Positions 17,301 to 24,236 of a DNA stretch of 42,966 nucleotides are shown here, one piece after another (the first letter of the stretch is position 1; the number at the start of each line of letters is the position of its first letter). This stretch comes from Chloroflexota bacterium (GTDB lineage Bacteria; Chloroflexota; UBA6077; FW602-bin22; CADDYW01), in NCBI GenBank assembly GCA_021324795.1, contig JAJPIK010000058.1, positions 1 through 42,966 of the forward strand, in the 5' to 3' direction. The position numbers and the translations under genes were made by a program. The notes under the pieces are model-generated. The model saw only the letters and a list, made by a program, of their open reading frames with translations, had not been told where the DNA came from and did not search any database.

Positions 17301-18321
17301 CTGGGCTCACGCACTCCTTGGCATCGTTGCGCTCGGTCGACGCCAGCCCGACCAAGCAGCCGCGGCATTCGAAGCGATGCGTGGCGTGGCCGCCAGGATG
17401 GGGGGGCACTGGCTTGGTGCAATCGCCTATTATCAGGGGCGCGCGGCACTGGCGCAGGGGAAGCACGCCGACGCGGCGAAGCGATTCAGCGAAGCATTAT
17501 CCTTTCCACGGCATCGCGGTTTTCAGACCACCATTCGAACGATTTCGATCTCGCCCGAGCCGATTCTGAGTAGCCTGGACGAGGCGATGGCGGATGCCGT
17601 GCAATTCCGGGAATTCTGCGCGAGCTTTCGTGGCGCCCACCCCGAGGCCGTCGAGGTGAGCCTGACCAGACACGGTGTTCGTCTCGGGCAATGGTACCTC
17701 GAGCCAGCAACGATGCGAGATTTCCCGCGTCAAGTAGTACACGAAGAGTTTCGCCAACCCTTGAGCTCCGACTGGACCTGGCGTGACCCATCTGGCGATT
17801 GCTCTGCCCTGACCGGTGCCGGCCTCGAGATCCGGGCCGCGAATGGCCGCGATCTCTGGGAAGCAAACCTCAGCGCGCCTCGCGTCGTCCGGGCGGTATC
17901 GGGCGACTTCGCCGCGCAAACGGTCTCTGGACCAGCCAGGGCCGATCGGCCCGGCATTGGCGGGCTAATCCTTTGGAAAGATGAGCGGAACTATGTCGTG
18001 CTCGAACGCGGCCGCTGGGGTGCATCAGACGTTTGTTTACGCGCCTGCCTGAAGAACGAGGATCAGGTCATTGGGCGCGGGCGCCTGGTTTCCGACCAGC
18101 TCACACTGCGCCTCGAGCGGGTGGGGAACCAAGTCACCGGGCTCTGCAGCAATGACGGCGTTCACTGGCAGCGAGTTGGCTTGGTCGATCTCTCGGTCGC
18201 GGATCCGGTCGAGGTCGGCATCCACGCGATCGGCGAGATCGACCGGAGCATTGACAATGGAGCATTCCCCGAAGGGACAGCCATGCGCTTTGCAGTGTTT
18301 GAAGAGTATTTGGGTCTCTAA
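14314..18321 (+). CDS. Zinc-ribbon / class III nucleotidyl cyclase / AAA ATPase / TPR / lectin-like multidomain protein
   Basis: 1335 residues in five parts. Residues 1-50 are two zinc ribbons (CPNCQTENPPTANFCANCG; CPQCG...FCASCG). Residues 90-235 are a class III adenylate/guanylate cyclase domain with metal ligands Asp100 (FADLSAS) and Asp144 (LGDGVLAFFG), 44 apart as in proven cyclases, and INLASRL with the transition-state Asn/Arg. The adenine-contacting Lys position reads Arg (NRMLGDG). Residues 285-620 are an AAA/STAND ATPase (Walker A GEAGLGKS 309-316; Walker B LILEDLHW with Asp450). Residues 640-1090 are TPR-type helices. Residues 1130-1335 are a beta-rich domain (GGLILWKDERNYVVLERG, SNDGVHWQRV) like DUF1349/concanavalin folds. 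There are no membrane segments, so it is a cytoplasmic sensor. GTG 14314 starts directly at the first zinc ribbon; its SD is weak. Confidence 0.88.
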   Translation: MRCPNCQTENPPTANFCANCGAKLPRVCPQCGAPITPPGRFCASCGTPLTGGASAPTRPPPVTLEEKFSSFQQSLPAAFREQLLAPAEGENRIITILFADLSASVKTIAELQPEDAASLVNRVLQAMVDAILKYEGRINRMLGDGVLAFFGMSQAHENDPERAIHAALELREAVQTLGLNVTAGINTGEVYLGNVGPEQHHEFTALGATINLASRLQAKAEPGQILVGEVTYRQTHRAFEFVPHVMDVKGLAEPITAYEVVRPLARPDKVRGLEGLQADLIGRDSELAKLREALAEVQQGRGQVVNLIGEAGLGKSRLVAELKHHALNVEGLVWLEGRCLEFTSGVSYWPFLDALREYLGWRLEDDERSRADRLIKVIESLADRGALNRARAEEILPFLANLLSIQIGGEQYRWVQRLTPEQLKHQTFLALVDLIVALAHHAPLVLILEDLHWTDSHSVDVISLLMDSLRLASLLLVCVYRPERDQRCWQLGTIATRKCPERYTEIVLRELTPAQGRRLIESLLRIDHLPDTVKGMIIEKAQGNPFFVEEVIRSLIDAGLVYQEADRWQVRQEVAGVAVPATIQAVILSRVDRLEDETKRILQSAAVIGRLFGRRLLGYVVRQERGLEHALEELEDRELIYQERVIPEEEFSFRHVLTQETVYQGILRRRRMQFHRLVAEGIEGLYRENLDAYYEQLAYHYGRSGVMDKTIDYLIKSAQKAHRAYANDEALSYYQQALKQLEAMGADQVEPSMEIAVYHGLGLVHHRAGRPGEAEQQLRRAISRRKVRGLSHDELARVYASLGQMLYWQMRHDDVQAVAQEGLALLSDEAPTVEKIVLLYLHGSSLALSGDHRKRLELLEPHLASLESLSYSESLRLVFFHLTLDLGSYKRVDEALHLVEVFERKASAAHDLQGLGYAEAGRAWLAFVQGRLPEAVLHEQRGIEHFLKVGEVSDTALTLLMEAWVHLRSGDLDAAERVAARARTMVEGAGLAYHLGWAHALLGIVALGRRQPDQAAAAFEAMRGVAARMGGHWLGAIAYYQGRAALAQGKHADAAKRFSEALSFPRHRGFQTTIRTISISPEPILSSLDEAMADAVQFREFCASFRGAHPEAVEVSLTRHGVRLGQWYLEPATMRDFPRQVVHEEFRQPLSSDWTWRDPSGDCSALTGAGLEIRAANGRDLWEANLSAPRVVRAVSGDFAAQTVSGPARADRPGIGGLILWKDERNYVVLERGRWGASDVCLRACLKNEDQVIGRGRLVSDQLTLRLERVGNQVTGLCSNDGVHWQRVGLVDLSVADPVEVGIHAIGEIDRSIDNGAFPEGTAMRFAVFEEYLGL

Positions 18322-18350
18322 TCCCTTCCGCGCGGCTCTGGTGGGGAGGA

Positions 18351-18398
18351 AGATGGAGTGCTTCGCCAGCCGCCGCAGGCTGGCGAAGCACTCCATCT
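18351..18398. repeat. 21-bp perfect palindrome between converging genes
   Basis: Arms 18351-18371 and 18378-18398 pair perfectly around the loop GCCGCA. The core is AGTGCTTCGCCAGCC. It has no T-tract after it, but it lies 30 nt past the cyclase stop and 72 nt from the Crp gene stop, so it probably forms a bidirectional 3' end. It shares overall design with the palindrome at 8351. Confidence 0.7.
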
Positions 18399-18469
18399 GA
18401 TGAATTCTCAATGTAAGGAAATTGTCGCACGACTTACGTGGCGTAGGATTAGAAGAAAGACTCTCGTTG

Positions 18470-19150
18470 TCAATAGATTCGCTTACGCAGTCCGTCTGGA
18501 CTTAGGATCGTCACTATGCCACGTTGGCAGTCGATCAGCCCCTGGCTAGCATAATAGCTGAGCCAGCGGTTAGTTGATTCTCGGGTCGCGCCGATCATCT
18601 CGGCTAGTTCGCTCTGGGTGACCCGGATGGCCTGGGACCGTCTGTCGACGTTTTCTCCCCCCTGGGCCCGGGCGAGATCTAAGAGTGCCCGGGCTAGGCG
18701 CCCCGGAACGTCGAGAAAAGCCACGTCGAGGGCTTGCTGGGTGGTATGACGAAGCTTCCGACTGACCAGCGCGAGCAGGTGTATCGCTACCGACGGATGT
18801 TCTGCCAGGAAACGCAGAAAATCGTCGCGGCGCAAGAGGAAGAGAGAGCAGGCTTCTTGAGCGACGGCGTTAGCCGAGCGCGGCTCGCCATCCAGCAAGG
18901 CGAGCTCACCAAAGCATTCGCCGGGGCCGAATCGGTTGAGGACGAGCTCACGGCCATCGGCGGTGCTGGCGATGGCCGCGACGCGACCGGTCTCGACGAT
19001 GTAGAGGCTCTGGCCAGGATCTCCTTGGGCGAAGATCACCTGTCCCTTGGCGTAGTGTCGTCGTTGGAAGCACGCCGACAGGCCCTCTAGCTCCTCCTTG
19101 GCCAAGTCCGCAAAGAAGCTCACCCGAGCCAGCGTAGCGGTCTTGAGCAT
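18470..19150 (-). CDS. Crp/Fnr family transcriptional regulator
   Basis: 226 residues. The N-terminal cyclic-nucleotide-binding fold has IFAQGDPGQSLYIVETGRVA, the GECFGELALLDGEPRSA phosphate-binding cassette typical of cNMP binders, a dimerisation helix and a C-terminal winged helix. The recognition helix TRESTNRWL carries Arg190-Glu191-x3-Arg195, the same R-E-x3-R pattern by which E. coli CRP reads TGTGA. There are no Fnr-type N-terminal cysteines. A TGTGA-N6-TCACC site lies in the upstream region. Together with the adjacent cyclase gene this suggests a cAMP- or cGMP-responsive regulator. ATG 19150 has SD GGAGGGGAGA; an in-frame start at 19219 is less likely. Confidence 0.9.
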   Translation of the reverse strand: MLKTATLARVSFFADLAKEELEGLSACFQRRHYAKGQVIFAQGDPGQSLYIVETGRVAAIASTADGRELVLNRFGPGECFGELALLDGEPRSANAVAQEACSLFLLRRDDFLRFLAEHPSVAIHLLALVSRKLRHTTQQALDVAFLDVPGRLARALLDLARAQGGENVDRRSQAIRVTQSELAEMIGATRESTNRWLSYYASQGLIDCQRGIVTILSPDGLRKRIY

Positions 19151-19209
19151 TGGGATCTCCCCTCCCCGAAGAGCAGTCACCTGGCCAGCATGTATCTGAA
19201 GTGAATGCA

Positions 19210-19287
19210 ATTCTAGCATGCGAATGGCTGGTTGCGAAGGTATCGACCCGTGGAAGTAGGTGGTGGAGGTATGTGATTGAGGTCACC
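19210..19287 (-). promoter_or_regulatory. Candidate crp-gene promoter with CRP-type site upstream
   Basis: The palindrome TGTGA-TTGAGG-TCACC (19272-19287) matches 9 of 10 bases of the E. coli CRP consensus TGTGA-N6-TCACA. A possible minus-strand promoter is TTCGCA (19238-19233)-N17-TAGAAT (19215-19210), which puts the site about 76 bp before the predicted start, a position compatible with activation. The site could also act on the methyltransferase gene read the other way (start 19416). Confidence 0.5.
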
Positions 19288-19415
19288 TTCACTCTGTAAC
19301 CGACGTCATCCAAGCGGTGAACCCGTTCGTCCTATTGTGGAGCCACCAAAAGACGGTTCCGGGTCATCGGACAGAACCCAACACGTCGATGGGAAAAGAT
19401 GTCGGAGGTAGGAAC

Positions 19416-20567
19416 ATGTTTGCGTCTAGTCAGCTAGCATTGTTTGCCCTCGTCCACGCTTCGAAGTCAAGGCGACGTCAGCCATGGTACGATGCGACGG
19501 GACCCAGGGATGTCGCGCTGGCGAACGGCGATATCGACTTCGACTCACTCACCTTTGGCGACCGACTCCTCTGGGAGGTGTGGCTGAATTCGCCAGCGCT
19601 GTCAACGATCAGTATGGCCGACGAGGTGGGACTGCCCGCCCTCTTGAGCGACGCAGGGGCAACTGCGAGCGATTTGGTCGAGCATCTCTGGTGTGATTTA
19701 GCTTCAATTGAAGCGATCCTCAGCGTGCTTTACTCGCTCGGTGTTCTCTTAAAAGACGAAAGGCGCTTTTATCTGAGTGATACCGCGCGCAAGTATCTTC
19801 TACCCGACAGTCCATTCTATTGTGGTCAGATTCTTAAGCTCTGTCGCATCGTGCCCTTTACCTTCTACGTCCCAGCCAGTGAGACTGATTCGACCAAGCG
19901 GCCCAGCATCTCCGACGAAGAGGTCGGTTCCTTGCTGAACCCCGGCTGGTCGGGTGAAAGCTCGGCGCTCGCCCTGGCTCGGGCGGCGACGGGACTTATG
20001 TACGCGCACTCCTTCCCCGAGACGATCATGGTCGCCCGTCGGGGAGATTTTCGGTCGGTGCGTCGATTGCTCGACGTGGCAGGCGGATCGGGTTGCTTCG
20101 GGGTCAGCCTAGCGCAATGCTATCCAAATCTGCACAGTACCGTTCTCGAGCTGCCCTTCGTTTGTGAGATCACCCGCGACTACGTCGGTCTGATTGGGCT
20201 CTCCAACCGGGTTGCCGTTGAAGCCGGTGATGCCTTTGCCGAGCCATGGCCCGAGGGCCATGACGCGGTCTTCCTGAGCAATCTCTTTCACGATTGGTCC
20301 ATTGATTCTCTGGGTTTACTCATTGGGAAGGGTTTTGCATCCTTGCCCAGCGGTGGCCGAATCTACGTCCACGTGCTACTCCTCAAAGGGGCATCCGATA
20401 CTCAGTTGTCTCCGACCAGCTTGCCCGCCGGTCCCATGATCTCTCGCGAAAGCCGGCGGCTTTCCACGAGCGAGCTGACCCGCATTCTCATCGACGCTGG
20501 CTTTGTCGATATCAAGGTTACGTCGACCAACGACAATCACCTGCTGCTCAGTGCAGTGAAGTGCTGA
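19416..20567 (+). CDS. SAM-dependent O-methyltransferase-type enzyme (family 2 fold)
   Basis: 383 residues. The N-terminal helical region (residues 1-150) looks like the dimerisation/winged-helix part of plant-type and antibiotic O-methyltransferases (FYLSDTARKYLLPDSP). The C-terminal half is a Rossmann methyltransferase: LLDVAGGSGCFGVSLAQCYP is the SAM-binding motif I, followed by VLELPFVCEITRDYV, AGDAFAEPWPEGHDAVFLSNLFHDW with the characteristic His-Asp-Trp, and a final FVDIKVTSTNDNHLLLSAVK. The substrate is unknown. ATG 19416 has SD GGAGG/AGGAAC just upstream; the longer frame from 19317 has none. It converges with and overlaps the epimerase gene by 20 nt. Confidence 0.85.
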   Translation: MFASSQLALFALVHASKSRRRQPWYDATGPRDVALANGDIDFDSLTFGDRLLWEVWLNSPALSTISMADEVGLPALLSDAGATASDLVEHLWCDLASIEAILSVLYSLGVLLKDERRFYLSDTARKYLLPDSPFYCGQILKLCRIVPFTFYVPASETDSTKRPSISDEEVGSLLNPGWSGESSALALARAATGLMYAHSFPETIMVARRGDFRSVRRLLDVAGGSGCFGVSLAQCYPNLHSTVLELPFVCEITRDYVGLIGLSNRVAVEAGDAFAEPWPEGHDAVFLSNLFHDWSIDSLGLLIGKGFASLPSGGRIYVHVLLLKGASDTQLSPTSLPAGPMISRESRRLSTSELTRILIDAGFVDIKVTSTNDNHLLLSAVKC

Positions 20568-21411
20568 TGGCTGTCTGCCAGGAATGTCGCGGCTCGTAGC
20601 CCAGGAGTCGTCGGGCCTTCTCGATGCCGTAGACCGTTGCCAGGCCAGAGAGCGAGTGTGCGAGTGGGGCGAGCTCGGGCAGAAATTCGGGAATCAGCGC
20701 GCTCGCTGGCCGGGTCGCGTGGACGATCGCCGCGTTCACGTTGAAAGGGTGGTTGCCAGGGCCAAGCTCGTCCAGGTGCTCAAGGGCGAGGCGGGCAGCA
20801 AGGGCAACGTCGCGCGAATCGACGTGACCCCAGAGGCCATTCGCACCGTTCGCGTCGCGAGGCTGGCCGCGGGTCGCCCACTCGTCCGGGCCGATGACGA
20901 GCGATGGCCGGAGGGAGGCGACCTGAAGGCCAAACTCACGGCTGGCGAGCTCGAAGATCTCTTCGCCCACCCACTTCGAGAGGGCATAGGCGTTCTCTGG
21001 ATGTGGCCCGAGCGACTCGTCGACGGGAAGCGTGGTGATTCGTCCGTTACGTGCCTGCCAGCCCAGGCCGTAGATCGTCACTGAGCTGGCATAGACGACG
21101 CGCCGAATTCCCAGCGCCTTGCACGCGGCGGCGACGTTGGCGCAGGCGGCGGTATTGTTCACGAACACGTGCTCGGCCGGGTGGTGAGCCAGGCTCGGAT
21201 ACGCGCCGAGATGGATCACCGCGTCGGCGCCGGCCAGGGCGGCATACACACTACCGGCGTTCGACAGATCCACGAACAGTCGTCGCTCGGCCATCTCCTC
21301 GGCTGGCAGCACTCGATCCAGCGACCAGACGGTGTAATCAGCGGCGTTCTTCAGCTCATTCAGGACGGCGCGGCCAACGCGACCAGCCGCGCCAGTGACG
21401 GCGACTTTCAT
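20548..21411 (-). CDS. NAD(P)-dependent epimerase/dehydratase (extended SDR)
   Basis: 287 residues. The cofactor motif GAAGRVGRAV is at residues 7-16. VIHLGAYPS, VVYASSVTIYG and the catalytic YxxxK in ENAYALSKWVGEE (Tyr-Lys) follow, so the fold is a complete extended short-chain dehydrogenase. The LGAYPS and SSVTIYG segments are reminiscent of uronate-dehydrogenase-like and sugar-nucleotide epimerase-like enzymes. The substrate is not decidable. ATG 21411 has SD TGGAGGAA and overlaps by 4 nt (ATGA) a small upstream frame, so translation may be coupled. Its 3' end overlaps the methyltransferase gene tail-to-tail by 20 nt. Confidence 0.9.
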   Translation of the reverse strand: MKVAVTGAAGRVGRAVLNELKNAADYTVWSLDRVLPAEEMAERRLFVDLSNAGSVYAALAGADAVIHLGAYPSLAHHPAEHVFVNNTAACANVAAACKALGIRRVVYASSVTIYGLGWQARNGRITTLPVDESLGPHPENAYALSKWVGEEIFELASREFGLQVASLRPSLVIGPDEWATRGQPRDANGANGLWGHVDSRDVALAARLALEHLDELGPGNHPFNVNAAIVHATRPASALIPEFLPELAPLAHSLSGLATVYGIEKARRLLGYEPRHSWQTAISTSLH

Positions 21412-21539
21412 GTTTGTTCCTCCAGGTGCAATTTCTTTTCCCGTCCCCAGCGTGGCGACTCACTGAACAAAACCACCGCCAGCCCAATGAGCAGGCCACG
21501 CCCGACCGTTGCCACCGCAAGAATGCGTTGGAAGGTCAC
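21408..21539 (-). CDS. Possible 43-residue single-helix membrane protein or gene remnant
   Basis: From GTG 21539 this frame encodes TFQRILAVATVGRGLLIGLA..., one hydrophobic helix followed by a charged tail (RWGREKKLHLEEQT). Its TGA overlaps the epimerase ATG as ATGA, the usual sign of translational coupling. The frame stays open back to TTG 21653 (81 residues), overlapping the esterase stop, which would make a three-gene minus-strand operon. No SD is obvious for either start. It may be a C-terminal remnant of a larger membrane protein. Confidence 0.3.
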   Translation of the reverse strand: MTFQRILAVATVGRGLLIGLAVVLFSESPRWGREKKLHLEEQT

Positions 21540-21642
21540 CGAACTCTCGAAGGAGGCCGGTATATCGAACCGGTAGTGACCATCACAGCTAAAGAGTTCG
21601 TCACCGAGCGCATGGACGGAGAAGGGAAGCGTGAAAGTATCA

Positions 21643-22602
21643 TTAATCGACAATCTGACGAATAAACTCGTCGATGCGCTGGTTGGCTTGGTCGGCAAGC
21701 GGGTAGGCATAGCCAACGAAGCCATGGACGCCGCCTGGGTAGATCGCGAGCTCAGCCTGATTACCCGCGGCGAGCCACCGACTGGCCATGAATAGTGAAT
21801 CGTCGAGCAACGGGTCGAGAGTCCCGACGGTAAAGAGCGCTGGTGGGAGACCAGACAGGTCGGCGAAAAGAGGCGAGACGTCTGGATCGCGGTACCGGTC
21901 GGCGGGGACGTATTGTTCGACGAACCACCGGATGACTGGAGTCGGCAGTGGCAGGCCGGGGTCGCCAAAGTTGGCCGCGCTAGGAGTGAGCGTGAAATCG
22001 TACATTCCGTAGATCAGGTTTGCCCCGGCGAATCCGCGAAAGCCGTGGCGGTCGCGCATCCGCAGCAGGGTGACGACCGAGAGGTGGGCTCCCGCCGAAT
22101 CACCGCCAATGATCAGCCGATCGCTGCCGAATTCGCTCCGTGCACGCTCGGCGAGCCAGAAGGCGACGGTTTCGCAATCGTCGGGACCGGCCGGGTAGGG
22201 GTCCTCCGGAGCCAGTCGGTAGTCGACGCTCACCACCGCCACGTGGAGGTTTCGGGCAATTGCCTCGTTGCGCTGGTCTGCGTGGTGTGCGCGGCCGAGT
22301 ACCCAGCCACCGCCGTGAATGTGCAGGTAAACGCCCTTGACCTCGTCGGGAACGAAGACTCGCACTGGCACGTCCTGAGTCTGGCCATGGATGACGCGCG
22401 GGATGGCCATATCCGAAAGGACGATTGGTCCGGTAACCGAACGCCCGGCCTCGCGGTCGGCGCGCGTCTGGCTCGGAGGCTGAGTGTTGGCCGCGGGAAT
22501 CGTCTTCAAGGTCTCGACAAGCTGACGGTTGAAAGCAATCGTGTCGGCGCTTATCGCTGCTTCTTTGAAGAGATCGCCATCAATGGACAGAGTCCCTGGC
22601 AT
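21643..22602 (-). CDS. Alpha/beta hydrolase, hormone-sensitive-lipase (esterase family IV) type
   Basis: 319 residues. It carries the HSL hallmarks: oxyanion motif HIHGGGWVLG, VSVDYRLAPEDPYPAGPDDC, nucleophile elbow GGDSAGAHLS, an acidic residue in VGTLDPLLDDS and the terminal His in YPGGVHGFVGY, giving a complete Ser-Asp-His triad. No signal peptide, so it acts on acyl esters inside the cell. ATG 22602 follows a 13-bp tandem duplication (22611-22636) that contains the SD AGGAG twice, the nearer copy about 11 nt away. It is probably the first gene of a minus-strand unit leading to the epimerase, with a divergent promoter facing the MFS gene. Confidence 0.92.
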   Translation of the reverse strand: MPGTLSIDGDLFKEAAISADTIAFNRQLVETLKTIPAANTQPPSQTRADREAGRSVTGPIVLSDMAIPRVIHGQTQDVPVRVFVPDEVKGVYLHIHGGGWVLGRAHHADQRNEAIARNLHVAVVSVDYRLAPEDPYPAGPDDCETVAFWLAERARSEFGSDRLIIGGDSAGAHLSVVTLLRMRDRHGFRGFAGANLIYGMYDFTLTPSAANFGDPGLPLPTPVIRWFVEQYVPADRYRDPDVSPLFADLSGLPPALFTVGTLDPLLDDSLFMASRWLAAGNQAELAIYPGGVHGFVGYAYPLADQANQRIDEFIRQIVD

Positions 22603-22610
22603 AAGTCATG

Positions 22611-22636
22611 AATCTCCTACTGAAATCTCCTACTGA
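22611..22636 (-). repeat. 13-bp tandem duplication carrying the esterase SD
   Basis: AATCTCCTACTGA is present twice in a row (22611-22623 and 22624-22636). On the coding strand this reads TCAGTAGGAGATT twice, duplicating the AGGAG ribosome-binding core upstream of the esterase start. Confidence 0.8.
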
Positions 22637-22674
22637 AATTGGGAATCGACGCATGCGACCCCACGGTCGCGCTG

Positions 22675-22704
22675 AGTCTAACACCCGGTGTCGATCGGCG
22701 ACAA
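22675..22704 (-). promoter_or_regulatory. Predicted promoter for the esterase gene
   Basis: Minus strand TTGTCG (22704-22699), an 18-bp spacer and TAGACT (22680-22675). It is back-to-back with the MFS promoter; the two -35 boxes are only 13 bp apart, so one regulator could control both. Confidence 0.45.
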
Positions 22705-22717
22705 CTGGGGGGATGGT

Positions 22718-22746
22718 TTGACCCGGATGGCTGGTTCCGATACAAT
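22718..22746 (+). promoter_or_regulatory. Strong predicted promoter for the MFS transporter
   Basis: TTGACC (22718-22723), a 17-bp spacer and TACAAT (22741-22746). Transcription would begin near 22753, downstream of every ATG that could extend the transporter frame, which argues for a TTG start at 22780. Confidence 0.65.
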
Positions 22747-22779
22747 AAGCACAGCAAATTATTCGAAGGTGGCTTGGCA

Positions 22780-24078
22780 TTGAGGTCAGTTCTGAGTGTC
22801 AAAGCGATCCTTCCTACCACCGAGCTTCCCCCCAACGTCTGGCGACTCCTGGCGGTGCGGACTCTCCGCAGCTTTAGCCAGGGCTACCTGAACGTCGTTG
22901 CTCCACTCTATCTGATATCGCTCGGCATGTCGCCGGCCGGGCTCGGCCTCCTCTTCACCACCTCTTTTTTGTTGGGGGCTGGGCTCACACTGGCGACCGG
23001 TATCTCTGCCGATCGTATTGGTCGGAAGCCATTCCTGATCGCCTTCACGGTCTTAATGTTCGCCTGGGGCGCGCTGTACGCGAGCACGACCTTTCTGCCG
23101 GTGCTCCTCATGATAAGTGCAATCGCTGGAATTGATCGCGGTGGTGGAAGTAGTGGCGGCGGTCAAAGTGGGCCCTTCCAGCCGGCTGAGTCGGCAATTC
23201 TGGCTGATCTTGTGCCGCCCAGCCAGCGGCACGAAGTTTTCTCCCTGAATTCGTTTCTCGGAGCGGCAGCCGCGGCGGCAGGAACGGCGGTGAGTGGCCT
23301 GCCAGTCTGGTTTGGTGGGCTGCACCTGGGCAACCTGAACGGCGACCGACTGCTCTTCGCCTGCACTGCGGCGATCGGACTGGCGTCACTGGCCCTATTT
23401 TCGGGCCTGCCCGAGCCACCTCGACGGAAGCGCGAAAAGCGCCAAGGTATTCTCACCAAGCCCTCGGCTCAGCTCGTCCTTCGGCAATCGCTCGCATCGG
23501 CCTGCAACGCGGTCGGCAGTGGGATGGTCGGTACAATGCTTGTCGTCTGGTTCAATGTGCGCTTCCACGTCGGCGCGGCGTCGATCGGACCGATGCTGAC
23601 GATAAGCTACGTCTTGACCGCGTTGAGCTTTTTCGCGGCCGCGGCGGTGGCCCGTCGGATCGGCTCGGTTCGGCTGATCGTGATGAGTCGGTTGATGGTC
23701 GCGGCGGTGGTCGTGGCGATGGCGTTTGCGCCAACCTTCCTCATCGCTGCCTGTCTGAATGTCTTCAGACAGGTATTCTCCCAGATGATTACGCCGGTCC
23801 GCCAATCGTTCACGATGGGGCTCTTTCCTACTGAAGAACGCGCCTCGGTCTCCGGACTGACCGGAGTGGTCCGTCGGGTCGGCGCGGCGGTGAGTCCTTC
23901 GCTCACCGGTGCGATGTTGTCCGAAGGCACCCTCGAGCTGCCGTTCTTCATCAGCGGTCTTCTCCAGGTCGCCAGCGCCGCGATGTACTTCTGGTTTTTC
24001 AGTCACCTGGACGACCGCCCGTTTCCGGCCCAGGCTACCGAAAGCACGCCATTATCGGTGGGGCGGATCGAGGGGTAG
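22780..24078 (+). CDS. Major facilitator superfamily (MFS) transporter
   Basis: About 432 residues with roughly twelve hydrophobic segments. The loop 2-3 signature GISADRIGRKPFLIAF and the cytoplasmic central loop (PEPPRRKREKRQG) are typical of MFS drug or metabolite efflux carriers; the substrate is unknown. A glycine/serine-rich insert (GGGSSGGGQSG) and PAESAILADLVPPSQR follow helix 4. Start choice: the frame is open from ATG 22639, but the promoter at 22718-22746 lies inside that extension. TTG 22780 has GAAGGTGG about 7 nt upstream and gives a normal short N-terminus before helix 1 (WRLLAVRTLRSFSQGYLNVV). Confidence 0.88.
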   Translation: MRSVLSVKAILPTTELPPNVWRLLAVRTLRSFSQGYLNVVAPLYLISLGMSPAGLGLLFTTSFLLGAGLTLATGISADRIGRKPFLIAFTVLMFAWGALYASTTFLPVLLMISAIAGIDRGGGSSGGGQSGPFQPAESAILADLVPPSQRHEVFSLNSFLGAAAAAAGTAVSGLPVWFGGLHLGNLNGDRLLFACTAAIGLASLALFSGLPEPPRRKREKRQGILTKPSAQLVLRQSLASACNAVGSGMVGTMLVVWFNVRFHVGAASIGPMLTISYVLTALSFFAAAAVARRIGSVRLIVMSRLMVAAVVVAMAFAPTFLIAACLNVFRQVFSQMITPVRQSFTMGLFPTEERASVSGLTGVVRRVGAAVSPSLTGAMLSEGTLELPFFISGLLQVASAAMYFWFFSHLDDRPFPAQATESTPLSVGRIEG

Positions 24079-24236
24079 ACCGGATCAAGCCGTCCTCCTC
24101 CTCATCTTCGAGCTCCCCCGCTTCCGCTTTGAAGTTTGAAGAAGGAAGGAGACCCGATGGGGCGATGAGTAGGGACCTTGTCAGAACTGTTGAATCCTGC
24201 GAACATAGCCTCACTTGAGCGTTGGTGGAAAAGGCG

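Noticed and set aside
23395..24006. Minus-strand frame of 203 codons opposite the MFS transporter
   Set aside because: Its Arg/His/Asp/Gly-rich composition is a shadow of hydrophobic codons on the other strand.
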